Below the pieces are notes generated by a model, which did not search any database, was not told the origin of the DNA, and saw nothing but the letters and a program-made list of their open reading frames with translations. A program made the position numbers and the translations under genes. A DNA stretch of 12,114 nt from Fermentibacter danicus (GTDB lineage: Bacteria > Fermentibacterota > Fermentibacteria > Fermentibacterales > Fermentibacteraceae): contig LKHB01000222.1 of assembly GCA_001618615.1 (NCBI GenBank), forward strand, positions 1 through 12,114, in the 5' to 3' direction. Of the stretch, positions 1 through 8,784 are shown piece after piece (position 1 is the stretch's first letter; the number at the start of each line of letters is the position of its first letter).

Positions 1-2501
1 ATGGCCCGCTACAGGAAGGACCGCGGAGAGAACACCAGCGCCCTCGACTCCCTGGAGGAGGCATTCACCTGCGAGGACGCCTACGAGAGCCAGATCGGCG
101 AAACCGCCTCGATATTCATCGAACACGGCATCGACAGGGACGACACGATCGCCAGGAGGCTCGCGGAGTTCATGACCGAGCGGGGCACCGTCTCCGAGGC
201 GGTAGCCGCCCTGTGCAGGCTTGTCGCCGACGACCCCGAATGGGTTCAGGGGCAGATTCAGAAGCTTCTCCAGAAAGACAAGAACAGCGCCGAGGTCCTC
301 ACTCTGCTCGCAGTCACCATGCAGGTCCGCGGGCGGGAATCCGAGGCCGCCGCCACCATGCAGCATCTCCAGGAAAGGAAGGACAGGAAGTCCAGGGAGG
401 ACATCGTCCATGTCCTGAGCCATTTCGACGGGCTCATGGAGCAGTTCCCGGGTCTCCGGAGGATGCGTGCCTCCGTCCGGGGAGTCGCCGGCCGGGAGGG
501 GGAGGCCGCTTCGGACTGGTTCTCACTGCTGCTCGCAGGCGAGAGCGTCCCCGAGAGGGGTCTGGAGGACATAAGGGAATCCAGCATCCACATCCAGCGT
601 GCCGACGAACTCCTGATCTCGGGTTTCAATCCCGCCACGCCGCAGGAGGCTCTCCTCGGGGCCGTCGCCGCCCTGTCGCGCGAACAGTTCGACAAGGCCG
701 ACCAGTGGCTGATCAAGGCCTGCTCCGACCCGGCTCTGGCTCCCACCGTAGCCGGCCAGATCTCCATCCTGCCGGACTCCGCGTTCGACAAGCTGAGCCT
801 GAACATTCTCCTGCCCATCTTCGCGGATACCGGCGCCGCGAAGACAGCCGCGGACATCATCCTCAGGACCAGCGGCTCCGATGTCTGGAGAATGGACCTG
901 GTATCGAGGCTCAACTGGGGTGATCCCCCGGCAGAGGTGCTTTTCCGGCTGAGAGCCTTCCTCGCCGAGGGCAAGCTGGCTCTGGCCGGCGGCGCGATCG
1001 GCGGCAGCGACATCAAGGATCCGGCGCTGACGGGTCTTGCGGACTTCTGCCGCCTGATATCGGCCGGCGACATCGCCGGGAGCCTGACCCACCTGGACGG
1101 GGTTGTCGAGGACCGGAGAACGAGCAGTCTGGCATCGGGCGTCCTCGAGACGCTTCTCGACGAACCCGGCAGGAACGGGACCGCCATAAGGATGTTCCTC
1201 GCCAGGGCCTCCGCGGTCAACGGGAGGATCACGGAGGCCTGCGCCTGGCTCGAGCCGGTGCTTACCCAGCCGGGAGTCACCGGGCTCCTGGAGCAGCTTG
1301 CGGCTTCGAGCCCCGGGATGGTGGACGCCCCGATGATGCTCGTGAAGGCCGCCGCCCTCTCCGACGACTTCGAGAATCTGAGGAGATTCTCTTCNNGGGA
1401 GATGCCTCGCATACGCCGCCGAACTCTCCGACAGATACCAGCTCCAGCTCGATCCGGACGCTCTTCTGATCAAGGCCGTGCTGGCCGATCCCTCGATCGC
1501 GACCACGGCCGTGCAGCGCAAGGGCGGCGGTCCGTCGCTGAAGGCGGTATGCGCCATTGCNNCAGTGGCAGGCGGGGCGTGACGACGAGGCCATGTCGCA
1601 GCTCGCCGGGGTCATGGAATCCAACGGGATGTACGACGCGCAGATGACGGTGCTCAGCCGACTGGCAGCCGACGGGATAGGAGACTGGAGGACGAAGGCC
1701 GCGGAACGCCTGCTAACCGAGACTCTCGACGGCAGGATGAGCAGACTCGACTTCTGGAACTGCGTGCGTGACCATTCCGTGATAGAAAAGGCCATAGAGG
1801 GCCGCCTGGGATCGGATCTGAAGGAGGGCAGGGCCACCCCCGCGGAAGTGTCCGCAGCCGCCGGAGCGGTGCTCGCGTCCGGCCTCGAGATAGACAGGCT
1901 CCTGGGATTCGGCGAGCTGCTGATGGATTCGGGCGATGGCGGCGGAATGCTCTCCGACATAGCGAAGGCCGGATACGAGAAATGGAAGGCAGCATCGCCC
2001 CCTGTCGCCCCCTCGCTGGACCTCCTGAAGCTCCTGGTTTCCGCCGGGATGATGCAGGAGGCCACCGAGACCGCCTGGTCCAGGATGGACGACCGCATGC
2101 TCGGACTGGTCCGGGATACCCTGAGGCAGAAGAGGGCGGCCGTCTCCGATCCGGGTCCGGAAGCCGCCAGGAGCCTTCTGTATGCCGGCAGACCTGCAGA
2201 GGCGCTTGCCGCCCTCGAGAAGGATCGTGACGAAGGCGCCGAATCCGCCGATCTGGAGGCGATGGCTCTCTGGAGGCTCGGCAGGAGGAGCGCCGCCATC
2301 TCGGCATGGATGGATGCCTTCAGGAGGACGGGCGACGAGACTCTCCTCCTGCGTCTGCACTGGGCCCTGGGCGAGGCGGGCTACTCCCGCGACAGACGGG
2401 CTCTGGAGTCGTTCGTGGAATCCAGGCACAGATCCCTGGTTCCCAGGCTGGGCAGGGATGCCGGAACCGGCAGCCGGCTCGACATGATTTCAACCTCATG
2501 A
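1..2501 (+). CDS. Large alpha-helical TPR-like repeat protein (frame broken by two nn runs)
   Basis: I do not recognise a specific family. The protein is almost wholly helical, with repeated Ala/Leu-rich helix pairs typical of TPR-like alpha-solenoids, for example EAVAALCRLVADDPEW near residue 65 and EQFDKADQWLIKA near residue 230. No signal peptide or membrane segment is visible, so a cytoplasmic scaffold role is inferred. Reading runs in frame 1 to about 1394, frame 2 from 1397 to 1560 and frame 3 from 1563 to the TGA at 2499-2501. If each nn run stands for one base (modulo three), a single protein of about 832 residues results, and both joins read as sensible helix (RRFS-x-GRCLAYAAELSD and AVCAIAQWQAGRDDEA). 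The ATG at base 1 sits on the window edge, so the true start may lie upstream. The next gene begins about 25 bases downstream on the same strand, which suggests an operon. Confidence 0.75.
1395..1396. other. Assembly ambiguity (nn) that shifts the frame of the first gene
   Basis: Two undetermined bases. Helical coding continues on both sides, but in frame 1 before and frame 2 after, so the real gap is probably one base (modulo three). It is an assembly artefact more likely than a real frameshift. Confidence 0.9.
1561..1562. other. Second assembly ambiguity (nn) in the first gene
   Basis: Two undetermined bases. Coding is in frame 2 before (ending LKAVCAIA) and frame 3 after (starting QWQAGRDDEAM). 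One base instead of two restores a continuous TPR-like helix pair. Confidence 0.9.
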
Positions 2502-2505
2502 TTCA

Positions 2506-2519
2506 AGGGGAGGGGAAGG
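2506..2519 (+). promoter_or_regulatory. Strong ribosome binding site for the coiled-coil/TPR gene
   Basis: The purine run AGGGGAGGGGAAGG lies just upstream of the overlapping GTG (2524) and ATG (2527) codons. It follows the stop codon of the preceding gene (2499-2501) directly, which fits translation from a shared transcript. Confidence 0.6.
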
Positions 2520-2526
2520 TCTCGTG

Positions 2527-3996
2527 ATGAACGAAGACGCCGGCTCGACACCTTCCGAGCTTTCTGCGAGCAGTCTGCTGACAGGCATAGGGAAGCTCGT
2601 TTTCGACATTTCGGCCCGGACCACGGCAATAGCCGGAAAGGTCGAGTCGCTCGAACAGCTCGTTTCCACAGGCATGTTCGAGAGGCTGGACAGGATCGTC
2701 CAGGGCATCGAGGCGCTTCAGAGCGCCATTACCGCTATTCCGGCCGCAATCCCAGCGCAATCTGCGGCTCCCGCCTCCTCCGAGGCCGGGGATTCCGCCG
2801 CCGGCGCCGCCGCTCCTGCAGCCGCATTCCCCATAGAGAGCCTCACCGGACCCATCGAGGCCGGAGTTGCCCGCCTGGCCAGCCTGGAGACCCGCGTTGA
2901 ATCCATCGAAAAGGCTGTCGCAGAAAGCGTCGGGAGCATGGGGGGCATCACGGCGCCTATCGTCGAGAAGCTCGAATCCATTCAGGGGAAGGCCGACTCG
3001 ATCGGCGCGGCGATCGAGGATTCGACCGTTAAGGTGACCGGGATCGCCGGGACGGAGGGCGAGGCTGTACGAAGGATTCTTTCCGAGCAGGATGCGAGAT
3101 TGACCGGCCTCCTGGAGGCCGTCACCCAGATCGGCAAGTCCGCCCTCGACATGTCCGCCACGGCGTCCGCCCTGACCGGAAGGATCGAGAATCTGGACAA
3201 GACCGTCTCCGGAATGCCCGAGGTGCTGGAGCAGAAGATGTCGGAGACCTCATCCTCGGGCATCGCTCCCGTTCAGGCCGCGATTGCCGGGCTGGGGGAG
3301 GGGCTGCTCTCGATCCAGCCCGCCGTGAAGTCCATGGAGGAAACGCTCGTCAACAGGGTCTCCGAGTTGGAGACCAGGACCTCCGGGGCCATCGGTGAAC
3401 TCGGAGCTACGGTCGAGAGCCAGAGAGCGCTGCTCGACGACATGAGGATAACGCTCGGAGAAGCCGCACAGGGTCAGGAGAAATCCCTTTCCGACATGGC
3501 CGGGCTGCTGAGGACCCACAGGGACGCCGTGAACAGGAGCAGGGTCGACGACCTCAACGGCGAGGCGATCGACTTCTTCAACCGGGGCAGGCTGGAGGAG
3601 GCCGAGGCTTCGTTGAAGGCCGCCCTCGAGATCGATCCGGAGCGGCCGGAGCTTATGGCCAATCTGGGCAACGTACAGGCCGCCTCGGGCGCCCTGAAGG
3701 AATCCGAGGAAAGCTTCAAGAAGGCTCTCGCGAAGGATCCAAACCTCGAACCGGCGTTGTCCGGACTGGGCCTGCTCTACATCAGGAACGGAAGGCCCAG
3801 GGACACCCTCGACATTCTGGCGCGTTTCATCGAGGACCCGGCTCCGTCATCCAGGATCGCTCTGGCCTGCTCCCGCGCCATGGCGGCCATGGAAAGGCAT
3901 GCAGAAGCCATAGCACTGCTCCAGAGAGCGCTCGACGCAGACCCCGGCAATCCGGATCTCCAGTCGGAGCTGGCCTCGTACAAGGCGGAAAGCTGA
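2527..3996 (+). CDS. Coiled-coil protein with C-terminal TPR repeats
   Basis: No named family is recognised. The protein has 489 residues from the ATG at 2527; an adjacent in-frame GTG at 2524 would add one residue. A strong purine-rich ribosome site (AGGGGAGGGGAAGG, 2506-2519) serves both. Residues about 1-70 and 100-335 carry recurring heptad-like segments (SLETRVESIEKAVAES, GRIENLDKTVSGM, KLESIQGKADSIGAAIED), separated by an Ala/Pro/Ser-rich linker near residues 75-100. From about residue 340 to the end there are roughly four TPRs, such as FFNRGRLEEAEASLKAALEI and SEESFKKALAKDPNLEPAL. There is no signal peptide or membrane helix, so it is probably a cytoplasmic scaffold or oligomerising adaptor. 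It lies between another helical-repeat gene and a TPR lytic transglycosylase, 22 and 38 bases away. The N-terminal coiled coil resembles chemoreceptor or tape-measure rods only in composition. Confidence 0.85.
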   Translation: MNEDAGSTPSELSASSLLTGIGKLVFDISARTTAIAGKVESLEQLVSTGMFERLDRIVQGIEALQSAITAIPAAIPAQSAAPASSEAGDSAAGAAAPAAAFPIESLTGPIEAGVARLASLETRVESIEKAVAESVGSMGGITAPIVEKLESIQGKADSIGAAIEDSTVKVTGIAGTEGEAVRRILSEQDARLTGLLEAVTQIGKSALDMSATASALTGRIENLDKTVSGMPEVLEQKMSETSSSGIAPVQAAIAGLGEGLLSIQPAVKSMEETLVNRVSELETRTSGAIGELGATVESQRALLDDMRITLGEAAQGQEKSLSDMAGLLRTHRDAVNRSRVDDLNGEAIDFFNRGRLEEAEASLKAALEIDPERPELMANLGNVQAASGALKESEESFKKALAKDPNLEPALSGLGLLYIRNGRPRDTLDILARFIEDPAPSSRIALACSRAMAAMERHAEAIALLQRALDADPGNPDLQSELASYKAES

Positions 3997-4034
3997 TTTC
4001 CGGGACACTGTCGAATCGTCGTCTCCCGGGAGCG

Positions 4035-6278
4035 ATGTCGCTCCTGCTGTCCGCCGTATTCCTGACCTCTCCCGCCTGTAGAGCTGTCAAGGAGGGCGGG
4101 GCGGAGCTTCACGTCCCTTCGGCGGACCCGGCGGTACTGGAAGCGGAGGCATGCCGTCTCAGGGACGAGGGGCTCGCGGCCGAAGCCGGCGACACATTCA
4201 TGCGGGCTGCTCTACTGAGGGACGAGAGCGATCCGCTGAGGCTCTCCGATGCGAGGTCGGCCGCGCTTCTGCTTTCCGAACCATCGCCCTTGTGCGCGGA
4301 AATCCTCCTCGGAGCGCCGGATTCCCTGGATGCGCTCCTGGCGGTGAGGGCCGGCGGCGTTTCGGCCGCTCCCCGCATCATGTCGATGCTGAGCGGGGGC
4401 GGCATCCGGATCATGCCAGGGTATACGGCCCTGCTGCTGGCCGAGAGCCTGGCTTCGGCCGGGATGGGCCGGGAAGCTCTCCAGGCTCTCTCGTATGCGA
4501 CCGACAGTTTCCCGAAAACCGTCATGGACGATCTCCTCCTGACCAGGTACAAGGCCCTGCTCTGTGCGGGAGCCCTTGGCGAGGCCACGGCCATCCGGGC
4601 CGGCGTTCCGCAATCCGACAGCGTACTGCGCTCCCGCATGCTCAACGCGCTGGGCTGGTACAGGCACTCCGGTGGAATCGAGGGCTGGGAGGGCGCATTC
4701 TCCGAATCGATACGCCTCTGGCCTTCGGGATACATCCATGGACCGGCCTGGCGGCTTCTCCGGACGAGGATCCTGGCCGACAGTTCGTTCGCCTCCTCCC
4801 TGGCTGACGCGTTCTACTCCGGCGGACTGTGGAACGAGCTCTACGACGTCGCCGTCTCGGCGGAACGCCCTCCGGCACACCTCGTCTATCTCGCCGCCAG
4901 AACGAGAGACAGGCTTGGCTATTACCGCGAGGCGTGCGTCCTCCTCGACCGGTATCTGAATCGATGGCCCTCCGGGCCGGATGCAGAGAATGCACTCATG
5001 TACCTGGGCCTCGATCTGGCCCGCTCCGGTCTTCCGGACTCGGGTCTCGCCGTCCTCGACCGCTGGGAGGCCGCCTTCCCCGCTTCTACGAGGCGCGGCA
5101 ACATACCGTGGTACAGGGGCAGCATCCTGGCCGAATCGAATAGGTGGGCGGAGGCGATACCGCATTTCCGGCGGATGCAGTCCGAATTTCCATCCAACGT
5201 CGCTACCGATGACGCCGCTTTCTACCTCTGCATAGCCCTGCTCGAGACCGGCCGCGCGGCCGAGGCCAGGGACGGGCTTGCCGCCTTCGTCTCGCGCTAT
5301 GGCCGGAGCGTGTATGCGCAATATGCCGGATACATGCTGGGGCGTCTCCTGCTGGACGGCATGAACGACCCCGCAGGCTACGACACCCTCAGAGCCGTCT
5401 CGAGGCTCGGATCGGAATCTATCCCCGCCGTCCTGGCACAGATCCGCCTCGGCGCTTCGCCGCCCTCCCCGGGTATCAGCACGGAACCCCTCGAATCCTG
5501 GATGCGGCGTAACGGAATCGAACCCGCGCCTCCCAGTCCGGCTTCGAACCGCGCCCTGGTCCTGCTAGATGCCGGCTTGAGGCGATGGGCTATGGCGGAG
5601 TTCCGGGCTGCGGAAACGCTGGCCGGAGGGGGCGGCCGCCTGGCGCTGACCTACATCGAGCACGATGTCTGGGAGAGGATGCCGAATGCAGGATGGCGCC
5701 TGTCCACCGTAGCTCCGGAACCCTGGCCGATGGAGCTGTGGAGGCTCAGGTATCCTGCCGCCTGGCCGGAACTGGTGCTGGAAACCAGCGGCTCGTTCGG
5801 CTTCGATCCTGTTCTGGTGTGGTCGATCATGCGCCAGGAGAGCATGTTCCAGCCCTGGGCAGCCTCACCCGCAGGGGCGCGTGGTCTGATACAGATGATC
5901 CCAAGCACATCCGAAACCGTCGCCCTGGAGCAGGGCTGGGACGGCTATTCTCCGGATGCCCTCTTCGAGCCTGCGGTATCCCTCAGGTACGGCATATGCT
6001 ACCTGTCGGGGATCGCATCGGAGATGAACGGTCCTCTCAAGCTGCTCGCCTCGTACAACGGCGGTCCGCACAACGCCATCGGACGCTGGGGGGCATCCTC
6101 CCTACCGGACGATCTCTTCTTCGGCAGGATCACTTTCAACGAGACAAGGCTCTACGTGGAGAAGGTGTACGCCAACTACGCGGTCTACAGGCAGCTCTAT
6201 CCGGAATACGCCGTACTCGCCCAGCCGAGGTTCACAAGGACGCTGACCCTGTCGCCCCCGGGGGACTGGATCGACTGA
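4035..6278 (+). CDS. TPR-containing lytic transglycosylase (Slt family, SLT domain at C-terminus)
   Basis: Predicted to cleave the MurNAc-GlcNAc bond of peptidoglycan, leaving 1,6-anhydro ends, at the periplasmic face. It has 747 residues from the ATG at 4035. Residues about 30-560 are helical repeats, with clear TPR-type segments near 295-440 (YREACVLLDRYLNRWPSG, WAEAIPHFRRMQSEFPS). The SLT domain spans about residues 580-720: the catalytic glutamate is E602 in IMRQESMF, followed by GARGLIQMIPST (614-625), the SYNGGP loop (Y674-N675-G676-G677) and ETRLYVEKVYANYAVY. The layout matches soluble Slt70-like enzymes. The N-terminus MSLLLSAVFLTSPAC is hydrophobic with a cysteine at 15, suggesting a signal peptide or lipoprotein, but it lacks positive charge. 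In-frame CTG codons at 4008 and 3993 would add an Arg-Arg n-region, so the start is uncertain. It is likely co-transcribed with the two upstream genes. Confidence 0.92.
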   Translation: MSLLLSAVFLTSPACRAVKEGGAELHVPSADPAVLEAEACRLRDEGLAAEAGDTFMRAALLRDESDPLRLSDARSAALLLSEPSPLCAEILLGAPDSLDALLAVRAGGVSAAPRIMSMLSGGGIRIMPGYTALLLAESLASAGMGREALQALSYATDSFPKTVMDDLLLTRYKALLCAGALGEATAIRAGVPQSDSVLRSRMLNALGWYRHSGGIEGWEGAFSESIRLWPSGYIHGPAWRLLRTRILADSSFASSLADAFYSGGLWNELYDVAVSAERPPAHLVYLAARTRDRLGYYREACVLLDRYLNRWPSGPDAENALMYLGLDLARSGLPDSGLAVLDRWEAAFPASTRRGNIPWYRGSILAESNRWAEAIPHFRRMQSEFPSNVATDDAAFYLCIALLETGRAAEARDGLAAFVSRYGRSVYAQYAGYMLGRLLLDGMNDPAGYDTLRAVSRLGSESIPAVLAQIRLGASPPSPGISTEPLESWMRRNGIEPAPPSPASNRALVLLDAGLRRWAMAEFRAAETLAGGGGRLALTYIEHDVWERMPNAGWRLSTVAPEPWPMELWRLRYPAAWPELVLETSGSFGFDPVLVWSIMRQESMFQPWAASPAGARGLIQMIPSTSETVALEQGWDGYSPDALFEPAVSLRYGICYLSGIASEMNGPLKLLASYNGGPHNAIGRWGASSLPDDLFFGRITFNETRLYVEKVYANYAVYRQLYPEYAVLAQPRFTRTLTLSPPGDWID

Positions 6279-7474
6279 CCCTCCAGACGGAGACGGTATC
6301 CTCTCCGCAGACTACGGGATGCGCGCTGGCNNCGTTCCGCGATCCATCCCCATCCTGCCCGACCCCGCCCCGGGAGCCTCTCCGGGGTCACCAGTCCGTC
6401 CAGGTCGATGACCTCGAGTTCCGTAATCCATGCCGTCGCTCCAATGTCGCATGCGGCCACGACATCGCCCTCTTCCGCCAGAGAATCGACCAGGATGGCG
6501 GGCCGGACGTCGATGGACCATACGTCCGACGCGGCCCTGACCCTCTGCCTGATGAAGAATGCGGCACCCGGCACCATGAGGACGGCGGCTGCGGCCAGAG
6601 CCGTCGAACGGGCCGGCGCACGGCGCAGGGAGAGGCCCCTTCCCCGGAGCCAGGACGCGGCGGCCGGCATGGATGCGCAGAGCCAGGGGACATGGTATCT
6701 GAGCTGATTGTACTGGTTGGGCGCCGTCAGGACCGCCGCTGCAGCGAGAAGCGGGACGCACAGCCACGCCGNNGCGCTGAAGAACAGCCTGACAATCAGG
6801 TGGGGCAGATCGCCGTAAAACGGCCTGGCCGCCTTGGCGTGGAAGGTGGAGGGCAGGATCGATCCCGAGGCATGCAGGTTCCATGCCGCCCAGAGAGCCA
6901 GCGCCAGCGCCGGCGGTATGACACGACGGGCCGCCTCCTTCCTCCCTTCGGCCTTCATCGCCGCCGGGATGCAGAGGACGGCGCTCTCGGGTCTCGTCAG
7001 GCAGGCCGCCGCGAGAAGAATCCCAAGAGAGCGACCCCGCAGGCGTCCGGAGGCGAGGCCCGCCGTGATCAGTGTCGCGAGCAGAGCCGCGAGGGCCGTC
7101 TCCATTCCGCTTGTGGAATGGAAAAGCAGAGGCCCGCACAGGAGGAGGAGCAGGGCTGCCTCTCCGCCGGCCGGGATCGTCAGAGCCCCCGCGAGAGCCG
7201 ATATCAGCATCAGGACGACTGGCGCGGACCCGCCTGCAAGCGAGGCCGCAGCCGAAGGCAGGATCCAGAGGGGGCTCGTGAGTCCCGTCGTGGGGACGCC
7301 GGGGTTGAACTGCATGAACCCGCCGCGGACGAGGCTGCGGCCGAAGACGAGATGGATGTAGGTGTCGTCGAGAGGCGCCGCCGGGGCCGAGAATGCGAGT
7401 ACCGCACAGCCGGCCAGGATGTGCAGCGCGACGAGGATCGTCGCCCGACGCCGAGCGTGCGGAGTGCATTCCAT
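6232..7474 (-). CDS. GT-C type polytopic glycosyltransferase, AftB/ZomB-like
   Basis: An integral membrane protein of about 413 residues with roughly eight to nine hydrophobic helices. It probably transfers a sugar from a polyprenyl-phosphate donor to an extracytoplasmic acceptor; the substrate is unknown. Motifs typical of this GT-C group appear in order: LDDTYIHLVFGRSLV with the acidic pair D36-D37, FNPGVPTTGLTSPLW, LTRPES, LPSTFHAKA, a QLRYHVPWL segment, and near the C-terminus DIGATAWITELEVIDLDGLV. The nn run at 6772 keeps the frame as two bases. The nn run at 6331 must stand for one base to give the plausible ending DTVSVWRVSR and a TGA at 6234-6232; read as two bases, the frame runs to 6197 through an Arg-rich tail. 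The start at 7474 has no clear ribosome site. AftB-like proteins are usually longer, so the C-terminal soluble part looks reduced. The exact family is inferred from remembered motifs. Confidence 0.82.
6331..6332. other. Assembly ambiguity (nn) near the C-terminus of the membrane glycosyltransferase
   Basis: Two undetermined bases in the minus-strand gene. The reading frame downstream of this point depends on the true length. One base gives a family-like C-terminus, two bases an Arg-rich extension, and zero or three a quick stop after about five residues. Confidence 0.85.
6772..6773. other. Assembly ambiguity (nn) within a transmembrane segment, frame kept
   Basis: Two undetermined bases. On the minus strand the membrane-protein frame is the same on both sides (LIVRLFFS before, AWLCVPLLAAAAVL after), so here two is the right length modulo three. 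Confidence 0.85.
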
Positions 7475-7582
7475 GCGCCGAAGATATGCCGGAGCGCGGT
7501 GCGGCTGCCAGCATGGATGAGTATGGTTCCCCGTCGGCCCCGGCCGTTGTATCATCACCCCATGAGTGGGAGGAGAGAACTC
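7475..7582. promoter_or_regulatory. Divergent intergenic spacer, likely back-to-back promoters
   Basis: This 108-base gap separates the divergent starts of the membrane glycosyltransferase and the SGNH lipoprotein, so promoters for both should lie here. A TATCAT at 7550-7555 could be a -10 element for the plus-strand gene, but I see no convincing -35 match. No operator-like inverted repeat stands out. Confidence 0.35.
7571..7577 (+). promoter_or_regulatory. Ribosome binding site deciding the start of the SGNH lipoprotein
   Basis: AGGAGAG lies about five bases before ATG 7583 and is downstream of the alternative ATG at 7562, so it favours the shorter form. Confidence 0.55.
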
Positions 7583-8728
7583 ATGGATGAGAACCACGTA
7601 CCCTGGTTGCAGCGGTGGACAGCTTCGGAGCGTCTTTCCGGGCGCGAACGCCTCCTGGCGGCATCGGCGCTCGGCATCATCGCCGCCTTGGCGGCCGGGT
7701 GCTCCGGAGGCCCTACGGAACCTGACGGTCCCAGCCTGTTCGAAGTCAGGGCGGTGATGAACTGCATGCCCTACCTGGATGCCGGCTCCCTGCAGGCGGA
7801 AGGAGCCGCCCTCGTGCTGGGCGGGGATACGTTCGACCTCGTCACATTCGACACTCTCGCCACCGGAGAGGCATTTTCCATGATCCCGCCCGACAGGCCC
7901 GCCCTGCTGCTGCTCCGTCATGCCGACGGGACAGTCGATCCCGTTCCGATGGCGCTGCCCGAAGTCACCGGAGACACCGTCGGTCTGGCGGTGCATGTCG
8001 GATACCGGGTGCTGGAGGATCGCTTCCTGGCCGAAGCCGCGGCTGGATGGTTCGATCAGCCGGATCCCCCTGCGTCGATACTCTTTGTGGGAAACAGCTA
8101 CACCTACGCGAACGGCGGGCTCGACTCGCACGTCGATTCGATGCTGTCCGAGCGGTTTCCGGATCTCCATCTGAAAACGGGGTCTTACACCGTGGGAGGC
8201 GCCACACTGGAGAACCACTTCCACGATCAGGATCTGAGGGCTCTGATCCAGTCGGGCGGCTGGGACCTAGTGGTGTTCCAGGAGCAGAGCCTGAGGCCGA
8301 TAGAGAACCCGGATCTGATGTGGGAGTTCGCCTTCCTCCTGGACTCGGTGGTGACCGAATCCGGCGGCCGGACCTCCTTCTTCATGACCTGGCCGAGGGA
8401 GTACGCTCCCCAGACGCTCGGCGCTCTGGAATACGCCTACCGGTACGCCGGGGCTCACCTCGACGCCTCGGTCGCGCCGGTAGGCACCGCATGGCTCCTG
8501 GCCGTCGGCATGGCGCCCTCCCTCGATCTGTGGGAGAGCGACATGAGCCATCCAACGATCTCGGGAACGTATCTCGCGGCATGCGTGTACTACTCTCTGC
8601 TTACCGGGGAGAGCGCGCAGGGCATGGCCTACGCCCCCGAAGGCGTCGGGCGCGCGGCGGAGGTGATCAGACAGGCCGCCTGGGCCGCCGTATCCGCGAG
8701 GGCTCCCGTCGACTGGCGCTGGTTCTGA
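7583..8728 (+). CDS. SGNH/GDSL-type hydrolase lipoprotein
   Basis: Probably an envelope-anchored esterase or carbohydrate deacylase; the substrate is unknown. The protein has 381 residues from ATG 7583, chosen because AGGAGAG at 7571-7577 sits just upstream; an in-frame ATG at 7562 is less well placed. An unusually long polar n-region (about 24 residues) precedes a hydrophobic stretch ending LAAGC, with the lipidation cysteine at C40. Residues 41 to about 160 form a beta-rich region I do not recognise. The SGNH domain then begins with ILFVGNSYTYANGG, with nucleophile S172 in the block I motif, continues through LVVFQEQSLRP (block III-like), and ends with DMSHPTISGTYLAACVYYSL carrying the D320-x-x-H323 pair. 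This block form (GNSYT, DxxHP..GTYLAA) is common in Bacteroidetes-type SGNH proteins. A second lipoprotein gene follows 56 bases later. Confidence 0.82.
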   Translation: MDENHVPWLQRWTASERLSGRERLLAASALGIIAALAAGCSGGPTEPDGPSLFEVRAVMNCMPYLDAGSLQAEGAALVLGGDTFDLVTFDTLATGEAFSMIPPDRPALLLLRHADGTVDPVPMALPEVTGDTVGLAVHVGYRVLEDRFLAEAAAGWFDQPDPPASILFVGNSYTYANGGLDSHVDSMLSERFPDLHLKTGSYTVGGATLENHFHDQDLRALIQSGGWDLVVFQEQSLRPIENPDLMWEFAFLLDSVVTESGGRTSFFMTWPREYAPQTLGALEYAYRYAGAHLDASVAPVGTAWLLAVGMAPSLDLWESDMSHPTISGTYLAACVYYSLLTGESAQGMAYAPEGVGRAAEVIRQAAWAAVSARAPVDWRWF

Positions 8729-8784
8729 ACGCTCCCGTGGGCTGATCCCGGCCGATGACGCCGGTTCCGAGAAAGGTGGACGAC

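Noticed and set aside
258..1557. Long minus-strand open frames opposite the first gene
   Set aside because: Composition is Arg/Ser/Pro-rich with no motifs, typical of shadows in GC-rich DNA, while the plus strand codes well.
1390..1570. Programmed frameshifting in the first gene
   Set aside because: Both frame changes coincide with undetermined bases, and no slippery sequence or pairing structure is seen, so an assembly cause is far simpler.
2527..3540. Chemoreceptor or phage tape-measure identity for the coiled-coil protein
   Set aside because: There are no membrane helices, HAMP or signalling hairpin motif, and no phage genes nearby. The likeness is only in heptad composition.
6254..6263. 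CCCCCGGGGG as a bidirectional terminator
   Set aside because: The palindrome has no loop or flanking U-tracts and lies inside coding sequence of the transglycosylase gene.
5585..8728. A very long plus-strand open frame (1047 codons) spanning the minus-strand membrane gene
   Set aside because: Its first two thirds are antisense to the transglycosylase tail and the glycosyltransferase and give Arg/Gly/Pro-rich noise. Only the part from 7583 is a real gene.
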